A stretch of DNA of 64,000 nucleotides from Wenzhouxiangella sp. (GTDB lineage Bacteria > Pseudomonadota > Gammaproteobacteria > Xanthomonadales > Wenzhouxiangellaceae). Positions within the stretch are counted from its first letter, which is position 1. Every line of letters starts with the position of its first letter. A program made the position numbers and the translations under genes. A model generated the notes under the pieces. The model made no database searches, was not told where the DNA came from, and saw only the letters and a program-made list of their open reading frames with translations. Shown here one piece after another: positions 26,273 to 35,141 of this stretch. The stretch covers positions 1-64,000 of the forward strand of contig REEW01000050.1 in NCBI GenBank assembly GCA_007694885.1. Reading direction: 5' to 3'.

Positions 26273-26863
26273 TCAGTCATGTCCCCAGGGTGCCGGCGGC
26301 GGCTCCACCGGCTCACTCAAATCGAATTCGGCGCGAAACAGGCGTCCTGCCCGCACCAGTTCATAGGCAAAGAGATGGTCGTGGAGGCGCACTTCCATGG
26401 ACCAGAAGTTGCCGACCGAAGCCTCCAGGCCGTTGCTCAGGAACAAGGCCTTGGAATAGTCGTCCACCGGAAACGTCTGGCGCCAGCCGCGCCCGGGATC
26501 GGTGGTGTGACCGCCGTACCAGGTCACGATTTCTTCGCTGCCGTCTTCGTGGCGGTGGTCGTGCTTGAGCCGAAAGCGGTCACCGTCGCGGGTCACGATC
26601 CAGGTCCGGGAGCGGTTGGTCCCCACGTGCAGTGGAATGCGGATTTCGCGCTCGGCGCACTCACGGACATGAATGATGACCTCCCGATCCAGCCAGCCGT
26701 CGTCCCCGGGCCTGGCAAAACCGGTCATCTGCCCTGAAAAAGCCTGGCCGCACAGCTCGGAAAGGCTGTTCCAGAAGGCGTCGGAGGGTGAATCATTCTC
26801 GGCGCTCAGCGCTGTACTGACGCCGATGGCGATCACGAAAAGCGTCCCGCGTATATGACTCAT
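26273..26863 (-). CDS. Secreted protein of unknown function
   Basis: The 196-residue product has an N-terminal signal peptide (hydrophobic 7-20, ending ALSAEN). The mature part is polar, with many tryptophans and histidines and two Cys (CGQAF, VRECAE) that could form a disulfide. Segments such as FRLKHDHRHEDGSEE and WRQTFPVDDYS suggest a beta-rich fold, but I recognise no family. It lies 34 bases upstream of the AbgT gene on the same strand and 76 bases downstream of the rhomboid gene, so it may share their transcript. Confidence 0.7.
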   Translation of the reverse strand: MSHIRGTLFVIAIGVSTALSAENDSPSDAFWNSLSELCGQAFSGQMTGFARPGDDGWLDREVIIHVRECAEREIRIPLHVGTNRSRTWIVTRDGDRFRLKHDHRHEDGSEEIVTWYGGHTTDPGRGWRQTFPVDDYSKALFLSNGLEASVGNFWSMEVRLHDHLFAYELVRAGRLFRAEFDLSEPVEPPPAPWGHD

Positions 26864-26939
26864 GGCAGCCTGCTAATGGCAATGCGACAGCCGCGAACCT
26901 TAGCACAACCCCAACGGCTCAGCCAGACGCTTGTCGGCC

Positions 26940-27650
26940 CTACTCGTCCCGGTAGCAAAGATTGAGCCCGACCGGAAACAGCCGCAGCCCGACCGCGGCC
27001 AGCAGGCCCAGAGCGAAGCCGGACAGGTGCGCAGACCAGGCCACGGCGTGCGCTTCGGGCCCGAAAGCGCTGTAGAGCAGTTGCAGGGTGAACCACGAGC
27101 CGATGACCAGGATGGCCGGCACCCGGGCGAACTGCAGAAACAGGCCCAGCGGCAACCAGAGCCCGATGCGACGACCCGGAAACAGCCCCAGGTAGACCCC
27201 GATGATGGCCGAAACTCCGCCGCTTGCGCCGATGACGACCACGTTCTGAGCCCCGTCCAGGTGCCAGGCCGTGGCCGCGTTGGCAAGAAATCCGAGCCCG
27301 GTAAACAGCAGCAGAAAGCGCCAGTGACCCACGGCCTTTTCCACGCTGATGCCGAATACCCAGAGATAGGCCAGGTTGCCGATCAGATGGATCCAGTCGG
27401 CGTGCAGGAACAAGGCGGTCAGCAAACCGCCCAGAACCACCCATCCGCCCGGCTCCAGCGGGCTCGACAGCACCTGCACGACCTGATCGGGACGAAAGCC
27501 CCAGAAATGAACCCAGGCGGCGGCATCGACCGCGCTTGTGGCCACGTAGCCGACGCTGACAATGACAATGGCGAAGCTGGTCGCCAGCAGCATCCAGGGC
27601 CAGATTGCGCTCGGCCCGACAGGACGATGTCCGGCGAAGGCCGGCCTCAC
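26940..27650 (-). CDS. Rhomboid family intramembrane serine protease
   Basis: The 236-residue protein has about six to seven transmembrane helices and the rhomboid catalytic dyad: Ser143 in GASGG and His208 in WSAHLSGF. The oxyanion-side motif FLHADWIHLIGNL is present. It should cleave membrane proteins within the bilayer. The GTG start overlaps the stop of the upstream gspB gene (GTGA), so translation is coupled. That raises a possible tie to type II secretion, as for rhombosortases, but the serine motif here is GASGG rather than the GLSGxLHG usual for rhombosortases. Confidence 0.9.
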   Translation of the reverse strand: MRPAFAGHRPVGPSAIWPWMLLATSFAIVIVSVGYVATSAVDAAAWVHFWGFRPDQVVQVLSSPLEPGGWVVLGGLLTALFLHADWIHLIGNLAYLWVFGISVEKAVGHWRFLLLFTGLGFLANAATAWHLDGAQNVVVIGASGGVSAIIGVYLGLFPGRRIGLWLPLGLFLQFARVPAILVIGSWFTLQLLYSAFGPEAHAVAWSAHLSGFALGLLAAVGLRLFPVGLNLCYRDE

Positions 27651-28507
27651 GGCTCAAGCAGAAAACGATAGTCCCGAAAATCGATCAGAGCGCCGTCTCG
27701 CCGAATCTCGACCAGGCTGGCGCCCTCGCCCAGATCATCTCCCTCCAGCCGCCGCTCGCCGTTGATGAGCACGAAACGCCCGCCGGGCTCGGCGCTGAAT
27801 ACGTGAATACTGAGACTAAGCTCCGGCAATTCGCGTCGAATCGACAGCGGAAGGTCCCATACGCTGACGAACTGCGGGCTTTCCGGTGCCCAGCTTGGAT
27901 CGTCCGAGCTCGGCGCGGTCCCGGCTGGCTCCCTTGATGATGCTGTTGCCGGGGGTTCCGCTTGATCTTCCGCCGTCTGGCGACGATACGCTTCAGCCAG
28001 CGCCGCTGCGGCCTCCTCGGCCTCGATCAGTCGCTGCGCTTCTTCAGCGGTTTCGACCAGGCGTTCGCGCCCGCCCTCGGGCACAACCACCGGCGCGTGC
28101 GGCTGCGGAGCCGGTCGCGAGATTCTTCGCAAGCCGCGCTGCTCACTTTCGGCTACCGCCTCCGAGGCAGGCGCTTCGGGCTCGGCCGGGGCCGCCACGG
28201 ACAGCTCGCCGTTCGGCTCCCGGGCGACGCGCTCCGGGTCGGCAATCGTTGCGGGTTCCGGTTCGGCTTCGGCCGGCGCTTCACCGGAAGTGCCGACCAG
28301 CATGCGCCAGGCCTCGCGCGGCTGGGTCTGGCTCAGACCCAGCCCGATCACCGCGGCCAGTACCAGTACGACCGTCAGGACCAGCAGGCCCCGCCGACGC
28401 GGCCTGGCTTGTCCGGCGACCGGGGCCGGCGCCGAATCAAGGTCTGGTACCTGCCCCAGGCGCCGCTGGGCATCGGATTTGCGTAGTGCATCAAGAATGT
28501 AGGACAC
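27647..28507 (-). CDS. gspB: General secretion pathway protein GspB (ExeB-like)
   Basis: The 286-residue protein begins MSYILDALRKSDAQRRLG, diagnostic of GspB/ExeB. A single transmembrane helix follows (about 39-60), then a low-complexity Ala/Pro/Glu periplasmic stretch (about 75-190). The C-terminal T2SSB domain includes LSLSIHVFSAEP and ERRLEGDDLGEG. With GspA it helps insert the GspD secretin of the type II secretion system through the cell wall. The gene starts with GTG six bases after gspA and overlaps the rhomboid start by four bases. Confidence 0.92.
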   Translation of the reverse strand: MSYILDALRKSDAQRRLGQVPDLDSAPAPVAGQARPRRRGLLVLTVVLVLAAVIGLGLSQTQPREAWRMLVGTSGEAPAEAEPEPATIADPERVAREPNGELSVAAPAEPEAPASEAVAESEQRGLRRISRPAPQPHAPVVVPEGGRERLVETAEEAQRLIEAEEAAAALAEAYRRQTAEDQAEPPATASSREPAGTAPSSDDPSWAPESPQFVSVWDLPLSIRRELPELSLSIHVFSAEPGGRFVLINGERRLEGDDLGEGASLVEIRRDGALIDFRDYRFLLEP

Positions 28508-28513
28508 GGGACG

Positions 28514-30076
28514 TCAGGCTCCGTTGGGCGGCTGGATCAGGGAGGGTCCCTCCAGGTGCGGCGATTTGAGAAAAAGACGCGTGGCCGGGCCGATCATGCC
28601 GTCATCGCGGAGGCCATTGCGGCGCTGGAAACCTTCGACCCAGCGCCGGAACTCCTCATCATAGCGCTGGTCGACCGGTCCCGGCCAGCGCTGGGGCTCG
28701 ACCCGACTTGCCAGCGCCTTCATGCGCTCCACCGCATCACCCTCGTCGCCCTGGCGCAGAACGTCGCCCGGGTCCGGCCAGACCACATAGAAATCACCCA
28801 GCCAGCGTCGGTCGAACTGGCTGATCGGAGCGCGCACGTCCTGGCCCTGATGGCGCAACAGCAGGTGCTCTCCATCCATGCCGACCATCAGGACGTGGCG
28901 CTGATCCGCAGGAAGTCCGGAACCTACCCGCAGAATGACCGGAAGCCCGATCTGGGCAATGTAGGCCCAGTTTCCCCGCAGGGCGAGACAAGCTACACCG
29001 GAGGCCGCCGTTCCCGGGGATTCGCAGGCTTCGGCAATATCGGAACGGTCCAGATCCGGCCAGATTGCCGCGGTCTCGACCCAGGCCGCCGCGGCACTGG
29101 CATCGTCGATCACGTTCTGCCAGGCCGGTCGGGAGCTTGCTTCCTCGGCTTCCCCGGCACCGGTCATCCACAGCCCCAACCAGCCGCCGCCGCCGACCAC
29201 AGCCAGCACGGCCGCGACCGCCACCATGCCGCGCAGCCAGCCGCCCGATCGCTCATCGTCCTCTTGGCCGGCAACCTCGCGCGCAGCTGCCCGGACCAGG
29301 CGCGCATCGATGCGTTCCTTTTCTTCGGCGTATCCGGCAACCAGAGCGCGGTCGGCGATGATGTTGATCAGCCTTGGCACCCCCTCCGAGACCTGATACA
29401 GCGCCTTGATCGCGTCCGCATCGAACGGACAGCGGGCTGCCCCGGCCACGGCCAGGCGATGACGGATGTACTGGTTGGTCTCTTCGCGGTTGAGAGGATC
29501 GAGGTGGTAGCGGGCGGTGACGCGCTGGGCGAGCTGGCGCAGCTCCGGCCGCGCCAGCAGGCTGCGCAGTTCGGGTTGCCCGAGCAGCAGGATTTGCAGC
29601 AGTTTGTCGGTGGCCGTTTCCAGGTTGGTGAGCAGACGGATTTGCTCCAGCCCCTCCCGGCTCATGTTCTGGGCCTCATCGATGACCAGCACCACCCGCT
29701 CGCCGGCGGCATGGCGTTCGAGAAGATACCGGTTGAGTGCTTCCTGCAGCCGCTGAACGCTGTCACCGAGCTGGTCGGTATCGATTTCCAGTTCGCTGCA
29801 GATGGCCCGCAGCAGCTCCGGTGGCGTAAGCATGGGGTTGAGAATCAGGGCCACCCGGGTGTTGTCCGGCACTTTTTCCAGGACCAGCCGGCACAGGGTG
29901 GTCTTGCCTGTTCCGACTTCTCCGGTCAGTTGGACAAAGCCGCCGCTGCCGCCGGTGCCGACACCGTAGAGCAAATGGGCCAGCGCGTCCTGGTGACGCG
30001 GGCTCAGGTAGACGAAGCGCGGGTTCGGCGTGATCGCGAACGGGCGCTCGCTCAGTCCGTAGAAATACTCGTACAT
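28514..30076 (-). CDS. gspA: General secretion pathway ATPase GspA/ExeA with peptidoglycan-binding domain
   Basis: The 520-residue protein begins MYEYFYGLSERPFAITPNPR, typical of ExeA-type ATPases. It has a Walker A motif GEVGTGKTT (52-60), Walker B VLVIDEAQN, and a transmembrane helix (about 280-300). A C-terminal peptidoglycan_binding_1-type domain includes FQRRNGLRDDGMIGPATR. ExeA and ExeB together use ATP to open a path for secretin assembly. The start at 30076 lies two bases after the putA stop. The frame remains open far upstream through putA, but there it is antiparallel-frame noise. The rest of the type II secretion genes are not in the window. Confidence 0.92.
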   Translation of the reverse strand: MYEYFYGLSERPFAITPNPRFVYLSPRHQDALAHLLYGVGTGGSGGFVQLTGEVGTGKTTLCRLVLEKVPDNTRVALILNPMLTPPELLRAICSELEIDTDQLGDSVQRLQEALNRYLLERHAAGERVVLVIDEAQNMSREGLEQIRLLTNLETATDKLLQILLLGQPELRSLLARPELRQLAQRVTARYHLDPLNREETNQYIRHRLAVAGAARCPFDADAIKALYQVSEGVPRLINIIADRALVAGYAEEKERIDARLVRAAAREVAGQEDDERSGGWLRGMVAVAAVLAVVGGGGWLGLWMTGAGEAEEASSRPAWQNVIDDASAAAAWVETAAIWPDLDRSDIAEACESPGTAASGVACLALRGNWAYIAQIGLPVILRVGSGLPADQRHVLMVGMDGEHLLLRHQGQDVRAPISQFDRRWLGDFYVVWPDPGDVLRQGDEGDAVERMKALASRVEPQRWPGPVDQRYDEEFRRWVEGFQRRNGLRDDGMIGPATRLFLKSPHLEGPSLIQPPNGA

Positions 30077-30078
30077 GG

Positions 30079-33000
30079 CTACTCTGACAGTGCCAGCAAG
30101 GAAGCGTTGCCGCCGACGGCAGCCGTATTGACGGTCAGCGTGCGTTCGGTGGCGAAACGGAACAGGTAATTGGGTCCACCCGCCTTGGGGCCGGTCCCCG
30201 ACAGGCCCTCGCCGCCGAACGGCTGGACGCCGACCACGGCCCCGGTCATGTTGCGGTTGACGTAGGCGTTTCCGACCCGGACCCTGTGGGCGATCGCACG
30301 CTGGGCGCGATCGATGCGGCTGTGAACGCCGAGGGTCAGCCCGTAGCCGGTGCCGTTGATGTCGTCGATCAGGCGATCCATGTCGCGCGCCCGGAAGCGC
30401 AGCACGTGCAAAACGGGCCCAAAGACCTCGCCTTCCAGCTGGCTGATGCTGTCGATTTCGTAGGCGCAAGGCGCAAACCAGTAGCCTTTTGGCAAGTCTT
30501 CCGGCAGCTGGACCCGGGCAATCCGTCGGGCCGTTTCGTCCATGGTGTGGGCATGAGCGGTCAGCATGTCGAGCTGCCCCTGGTCGATGACCGGACCTAC
30601 GTCCGTGGCCAGCTCTCCCGGATAGCCGACCCGAATCTGGTCCATGGCGCCGGTGAGCATGGTCAGCACCTTCTCGGCGATGTCTTGCTGCAGGCACAGG
30701 ATGCGCAGGGCCGAACAGCGCTGACCGGCACTGTGAAAAGCAGAGCTGATCACGTCGCGTACAACCTGCTCGGGCAGGGCCGAGGAGTCCACGATCATGG
30801 CGTTCTGGCCGCCGGTTTCGGCAATCAGGGTGGCCAGCGGCCCGTCCCGGTCGGCGAGCGTGCGGTTGATGATGCGCGCAGTCCGGGTCGACCCGGTAAA
30901 CGCGACCCCGGCGATCCGGGGATCGCGGGTCAGGGCCGCGCCCAGCCGTGCGCCGCCGGGCAAGTCGATCAGAACATCCTTCGGTACGCCGCAGGCGTGC
31001 ATCAGTTGCACCGCGCGACGGGCGATCAGCGGGGTTTGTTCGGCCGGCTTGGCAACCACCGCGTTGCCGGCCACCAGTGCCGCGACCACCTGGCCGGTAA
31101 AAATCGCCAGCGGAAAGTTCCAGGGACTGATGCAGACGAACACCCCGCGGCCGTGGTAGCGCAGCTGGTTGGATTCGCCGGTAGGACCGGGGAGAGAAAT
31201 CGGTTCGGCCATATGATCGCGCGCGATTCGCGCGTAATAGCGACAGAAATCGGCCGCCTCGCGAACCTCGGCGATGCCGTCGTGCAGGGTCTTGCCGGCT
31301 TCGCGCACGCACAGTGCCATCAGCTCGGCTCGGTTTTGTTCCAGCGCATCGGCAATGTTTTCGACAATGGCGGCGCGAGCGGCCGCTCCTTGCTCGTCCC
31401 AGGCGCCCTGTGCGGCCAGCGCCCGGCCAATCGCCGGCTCCGCCGCGTCCTCCGCAGCCCAGCGGATGGACCCGACGCGGTCTTCCAGATCGGCGGGACT
31501 GGAGCGCGAATCGAGACTGCCCTGGACGTTTTCGTCCCGGAGTTCCCAGGCCTGAGCGCCGCTTGATTCCATCTCCTGCTTGAGTTCGGCGAGGGCCTGG
31601 TAGTGGGAAAAATTGATCCCGGCAGAATTGCGCCGGTGCTCGCCGTACAAGTCCATCGGCAAGGGGATTTTCGGGTGCGGAATCCGGTCCAGGGCCTCGA
31701 TCTGAGCGACCGGATCGCTCACCACCTCTTCCGGCGGCAGTTTCTCGTCGACGATCCGGTTGACGAACGACGTGTTGGCGCCGTTTTCCAGCAGTCGCCG
31801 GACCAGGTACGGCAACAGGTCCTTGTGGTTGCCTACCGGCGCATAGACTCGGCAGGCTGCGTTGAACCGGCGATTGTCCAGCACTTCGTCGTAGAGCTCC
31901 CGCCCCATGCCGTGCAGACGCTGATACTCGAACTCGGCCCCCGCTCCGGCCAGTTCGGAAATGGCGACGATGGTATGGGCGTTGTGGGTGGCGAACTGCG
32001 GATAGAAACGCTCCGGCATGGCCAGGAGCTTGCGCGCGCACGCCAGGTAGGAAAGATCGGTGTTGCATTTGCGGGTGAACACCGGGTATCCCGGCAGGCC
32101 CTCGATCTGGGCATGCTTGATTTCGGTGTCCCAGTAGGCTCCCTTGACCAGGCGAATCGGAACCCTGTGGCCGGAGCTTCGGGCCTGTCCGGCGAGCCAG
32201 TCGATGGCCGTCCAGGCTCTTTTCTGGTAGGCCTGCAACGCCAGCCCCAGCCCGTCCCAGCCGGACAATCCGTCATCGGTCAGCACGGCCGCAAAGATTT
32301 TCAGCGAAAGGTGCAGCCGTTCGGCCTCCTCGGCGTCCACGGTCAAGGCGATGCCCTGTTCTCTTGCCAGGCACGCCAGGCCGAGCAGCGAGGGCGTAAG
32401 CTCGGCCAGCACCTGCTCTTCACGGGCGTGTTCGTAGCGCGGATGCAGGGCCGAGAGTTTGACCGAGATGCTCGGCGCCTCGAACGAATCGACGTTGTCC
32501 GTGGTCGATCCGATCGACCGGATCGCCGCCTCGTAGGCCTGGCGGTAGCGCTCTGCGTCGTCGGCGGTCAGTGCCGCTTCGCCGAGCATGTCGAACGAGT
32601 AGCGAAAACGACGGTTGCCGGAGCGAGCCGCACGGTCCAGCGCGGCGTCGATGGTTTTGCCCATGACGTACTGGTGGCCCATGATGCGCATGGCCTGGCG
32701 TATGGCAAGCCGGACGACCGGCTCGCCGGACTTGTTGGCCAGCCTGGCCAGGGTGGCCCCGAGGTTGCGGGTGGTCGAGGCGCTCATGCGGACCAGCTTC
32801 CCGGTCAGCATCAGTCCCCAGGTCGAGGCGTTGACAAACAGCGAGTCGCTGCGGCCCAGATGCGATTCCCAGTCGGCGTCGGACAGCTTGTCGCTGATCA
32901 GCGATTCGGCCGTCTCGTTGTCCGGAATCCGCAGCAGGGCCTCGGCCAGGCACATCAGCACCACGCCCTCTTCCGACGACAGGTCGTACTCGCGCATGAA

Positions 33001-33225
33001 CGCCTCCATCGCCCCGGCGTCGCGCGACCGTTCCCGCACGCGCTTGACCAGATCGGTCGCGTCCTGCCGAATCTTCGCGCGCGCGTCCTCGTCCAGGCCG
33101 ATGTGGCCGAGCAGAAAGCGAACCTGCTCGGTCTCATCCAGGTCCCAGGCGCGGTCCAGTTCCTGGTCCGGTCGGGCATGTTCGGGGGTATGGGCGGCGA
33201 CGAAATTTCGAATCATTCGGGACAT
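30079..33225 (-). CDS. putA: Bifunctional proline dehydrogenase / L-glutamate gamma-semialdehyde dehydrogenase PutA
   Basis: The 1048-residue enzyme oxidises proline to glutamate. The FAD-dependent proline dehydrogenase barrel occupies the first half (about 130-470; VPIRLVKGAYWDTEI, FATHNAHT). The NAD-dependent aldehyde dehydrogenase domain follows (about 540-1000), with its glutamate in ETGGQNAM and catalytic cysteine in SAGQRCSALR. The N-terminal ribbon-helix-helix DNA-binding domain of trifunctional PutA is missing, so this version cannot repress its own gene. Start choice is between ATG codons at 33225 and 33216. putA is divergent from the oxidase operon and two bases upstream of gspA. 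Confidence 0.95.
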   Translation of the reverse strand: MSRMIRNFVAAHTPEHARPDQELDRAWDLDETEQVRFLLGHIGLDEDARAKIRQDATDLVKRVRERSRDAGAMEAFMREYDLSSEEGVVLMCLAEALLRIPDNETAESLISDKLSDADWESHLGRSDSLFVNASTWGLMLTGKLVRMSASTTRNLGATLARLANKSGEPVVRLAIRQAMRIMGHQYVMGKTIDAALDRAARSGNRRFRYSFDMLGEAALTADDAERYRQAYEAAIRSIGSTTDNVDSFEAPSISVKLSALHPRYEHAREEQVLAELTPSLLGLACLAREQGIALTVDAEEAERLHLSLKIFAAVLTDDGLSGWDGLGLALQAYQKRAWTAIDWLAGQARSSGHRVPIRLVKGAYWDTEIKHAQIEGLPGYPVFTRKCNTDLSYLACARKLLAMPERFYPQFATHNAHTIVAISELAGAGAEFEYQRLHGMGRELYDEVLDNRRFNAACRVYAPVGNHKDLLPYLVRRLLENGANTSFVNRIVDEKLPPEEVVSDPVAQIEALDRIPHPKIPLPMDLYGEHRRNSAGINFSHYQALAELKQEMESSGAQAWELRDENVQGSLDSRSSPADLEDRVGSIRWAAEDAAEPAIGRALAAQGAWDEQGAAARAAIVENIADALEQNRAELMALCVREAGKTLHDGIAEVREAADFCRYYARIARDHMAEPISLPGPTGESNQLRYHGRGVFVCISPWNFPLAIFTGQVVAALVAGNAVVAKPAEQTPLIARRAVQLMHACGVPKDVLIDLPGGARLGAALTRDPRIAGVAFTGSTRTARIINRTLADRDGPLATLIAETGGQNAMIVDSSALPEQVVRDVISSAFHSAGQRCSALRILCLQQDIAEKVLTMLTGAMDQIRVGYPGELATDVGPVIDQGQLDMLTAHAHTMDETARRIARVQLPEDLPKGYWFAPCAYEIDSISQLEGEVFGPVLHVLRFRARDMDRLIDDINGTGYGLTLGVHSRIDRAQRAIAHRVRVGNAYVNRNMTGAVVGVQPFGGEGLSGTGPKAGGPNYLFRFATERTLTVNTAAVGGNASLLALSE

Positions 33226-33438
33226 GGCCGGGTAGTATTGCAGTCTGCGCAAATTGATTCGCGAAGTGTACCGCAGCGGCGCGGCTTCCAAGCCGGGCCG
33301 TGTCTGCCGGCGTGTTGACGAATTCGGTTTTTTTGATCTGCGTCATTGACAGAGGTGAAAGATTTCGGCACCCGACGCGAGCGCGGTCGGCTACAATAGC
33401 GGCCCGAAAGCAGACGGTGGAGAGATCGCACAACGCCC

Positions 33439-33957
33439 ATGGTCGAATTGCAGCCAGTCAAGGGGTCGTCGAACTCGGTCGTGATCGAGGCTCGCTCGAA
33501 TCTTTCGATGACGCTGGACCGGCTGATGGCGGTCTTTGCCGGCCTTTGCGCGATCACGCTTCTGATTGTTGCCTGGCCGGTCATCATGGGCTTGTGGCCT
33601 GTTCTGCTGGTGGCCTTGATCCATCTGGCCATCGTGGGCTGGTGTTTTCGGCTGGCCTGGCGTGGAAACTGGGCCCGCGAGCGGATCGAAATCGACGACG
33701 ATCGAGTGGTCGTCGAGCATTTTCGCGCCGGCCAGCAGGCACGCTCGGAGTGGCCGGTGGCCTGGGCGCGAGTTCAGACCGAGCAGGGCCGCTTTCGCGA
33801 CCTGCACGTTTTCGTCAGCAGCCAGGGGCGACGCCAGGAAGTCGGCGGATTTTTGCCGCCGCGGGAGCGGGCCGATCTGGCTCGACTGCTGAACAACGCG
33901 CTTCAGCCTAGAACGGCATGGAACGCAACGCAAACCTTACGGGTGAGTCGAAGATGA
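33439..33957 (+). CDS. DUF2244 inner-membrane protein at the head of the cytochrome oxidase operon
   Basis: The 172-residue protein has two adjacent transmembrane helices (about 28-70) and a soluble domain with RIEIDDDRVVVEHF and WARVQTEQG, matching DUF2244. Such genes often sit just before coxB in proteobacteria, which suggests a role in oxidase assembly, not yet proven. GGAG lies upstream of the ATG. A TACAAT hexamer sits at 33392-33397 without a convincing -35. The stop overlaps the coxB start (ATGA). Confidence 0.82.
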   Translation: MVELQPVKGSSNSVVIEARSNLSMTLDRLMAVFAGLCAITLLIVAWPVIMGLWPVLLVALIHLAIVGWCFRLAWRGNWARERIEIDDDRVVVEHFRAGQQARSEWPVAWARVQTEQGRFRDLHVFVSSQGRRQEVGGFLPPRERADLARLLNNALQPRTAWNATQTLRVSRR

Positions 33958-35096
33958 AGAGAACCAACGAAATGATCGTCGCTGTGGCGGTGCTGGCGGT
34001 AATCGTCGTGATCACCTGGGGCGTTTTCGCCGTCGGCGACAACATGCCGCGCGGCGTGACCCAGTACAGTCAGGACGTCTACCAGTTGCACAACATCGTT
34101 TTGGGGATGGTGACGGTCATTGGCATCCTGGTCTTTACGGCCATGTTTACCTCGATTGTTCTGCACCGCCGCTCAAAGGGATACCAGGCAGCGAAGTTCT
34201 CGCATTCAACCCGGGCTGAAATCATCTGGACGTCGATTCCGGTGCTGATTCTCGTGGTCATGGCGGTGCCGGCCACGCGGGTCCTGATCGATATGGAAAA
34301 CACCGGCGGCGCCGAAATGAACATCAAGATCACTGGCTACCAGTGGCTTTGGAAGTACGAGTACATCGAAGACGACATCAGCTTTTTCTCGGCCCTGGAC
34401 CGCGAAAGCAACCGCGCCCGCCAGCTCGGCTCCGGCATCAACCCGCGCGATGTGGAGAATTACCTGCTCGAGGTCGACAACCGCCTGGTGGTGCCGACCA
34501 ACACCCGCATCCGCTTCCTGCTGACCGCCGATGACGTGATTCACTCCTGGTGGGTTCCCGAGCTGGGCTGGAAGCGGGATGCGATCCCCGGAATGGTCAA
34601 CGAGGCCTGGACCCTGATCGAGGAAGAGGGCGTGTTTCGAGGCCAGTGCGCGGAGCTTTGCGGGGCCGACCACGGATTCATGCCGATCGTGGTCGAGGCG
34701 GTATCGCCGGAGGCGTTTCGCGCCTGGGTGTCCGAACAGCGTCAGGGCCTGGCCGAAGCCGCGCACGACAACGCCCGGCTGTGGACGCGCGAAGAGCTCA
34801 TGGATCGCGGGCACAACGTGTACCAGGCCCAGTGCGCTTCCTGCCACCAGGGCGACGGCAGCGGCCTGGAGCCCGCGTTCCCGGCCCTGGTCCGCGACGG
34901 CGCGCCGACCGGCGACCTGGAAACGCACCTGTACACGGTACTCAACGGGCGCGACGGCACGGCCATGGCGGGTTTTCGCGATCGTCTTCAGCCCGAGGAC
35001 ATCGCCGCGGCCCTGACCTACGCTCGCAACGCCTGGAGCGAAGATGCCGGCGAAGTCGTGCAGCCCTCCAGCATCGGCTCGCCCGACCGGGGCTGA
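33954..35096 (+). CDS. coxB: Cytochrome c oxidase subunit II with C-terminal cytochrome c domain
   Basis: The 380-residue protein has two transmembrane helices near the N-terminus (about 7-27 and 42-68) and a periplasmic cupredoxin domain. The CuA site is in CAELCGADHGFM, with an upstream His in DVIHSWW. A fused cytochrome c domain has the heme motif CASCH and an axial Met in GTAMAGF. It takes electrons from soluble cytochrome c and passes them to subunit I. The start at 33954 overlaps the DUF2244 stop. No lipobox is seen. Confidence 0.95.
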   Translation: MKRTNEMIVAVAVLAVIVVITWGVFAVGDNMPRGVTQYSQDVYQLHNIVLGMVTVIGILVFTAMFTSIVLHRRSKGYQAAKFSHSTRAEIIWTSIPVLILVVMAVPATRVLIDMENTGGAEMNIKITGYQWLWKYEYIEDDISFFSALDRESNRARQLGSGINPRDVENYLLEVDNRLVVPTNTRIRFLLTADDVIHSWWVPELGWKRDAIPGMVNEAWTLIEEEGVFRGQCAELCGADHGFMPIVVEAVSPEAFRAWVSEQRQGLAEAAHDNARLWTREELMDRGHNVYQAQCASCHQGDGSGLEPAFPALVRDGAPTGDLETHLYTVLNGRDGTAMAGFRDRLQPEDIAAALTYARNAWSEDAGEVVQPSSIGSPDRG

Positions 35097-35141
35097 ACCG
35101 TGACCATCGAACCTATCAACATCTAAGGGATCTTGAGGCGA

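Noticed and set aside
24538..26568. 676-codon plus-strand open frame opposite the AbgT gene
   Set aside because: Antisense shadow of a well-supported transporter; composition (Gln, Arg, Asp, His) is that of a shadow frame and there is no family motif.
30077..32068. Upstream extension of the gspA frame through putA
   Set aside because: The same-strand frame is open for about 660 codons but coincides with putA's coding sequence; the GspA family N-terminus begins at 30076.
33265..33291. TTGGAA and TACACT as a putA promoter on the minus strand
   Set aside because: Spacing is 15 bases and the -35 is weak; not strong enough to list.
33333..33346. Second FNR-like box (TTGAT-CTGC-GTCAT) near the oxidase operon
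   Set aside because: The right half-site has two mismatches to the consensus and no supporting context.
33346..33397. TTGACA at 33346 and TACAAT at 33392 upstream of the oxidase operon as one promoter
   Set aside because: The hexamers are 40 bases apart, far beyond the 16-19 range; each may act in another context.
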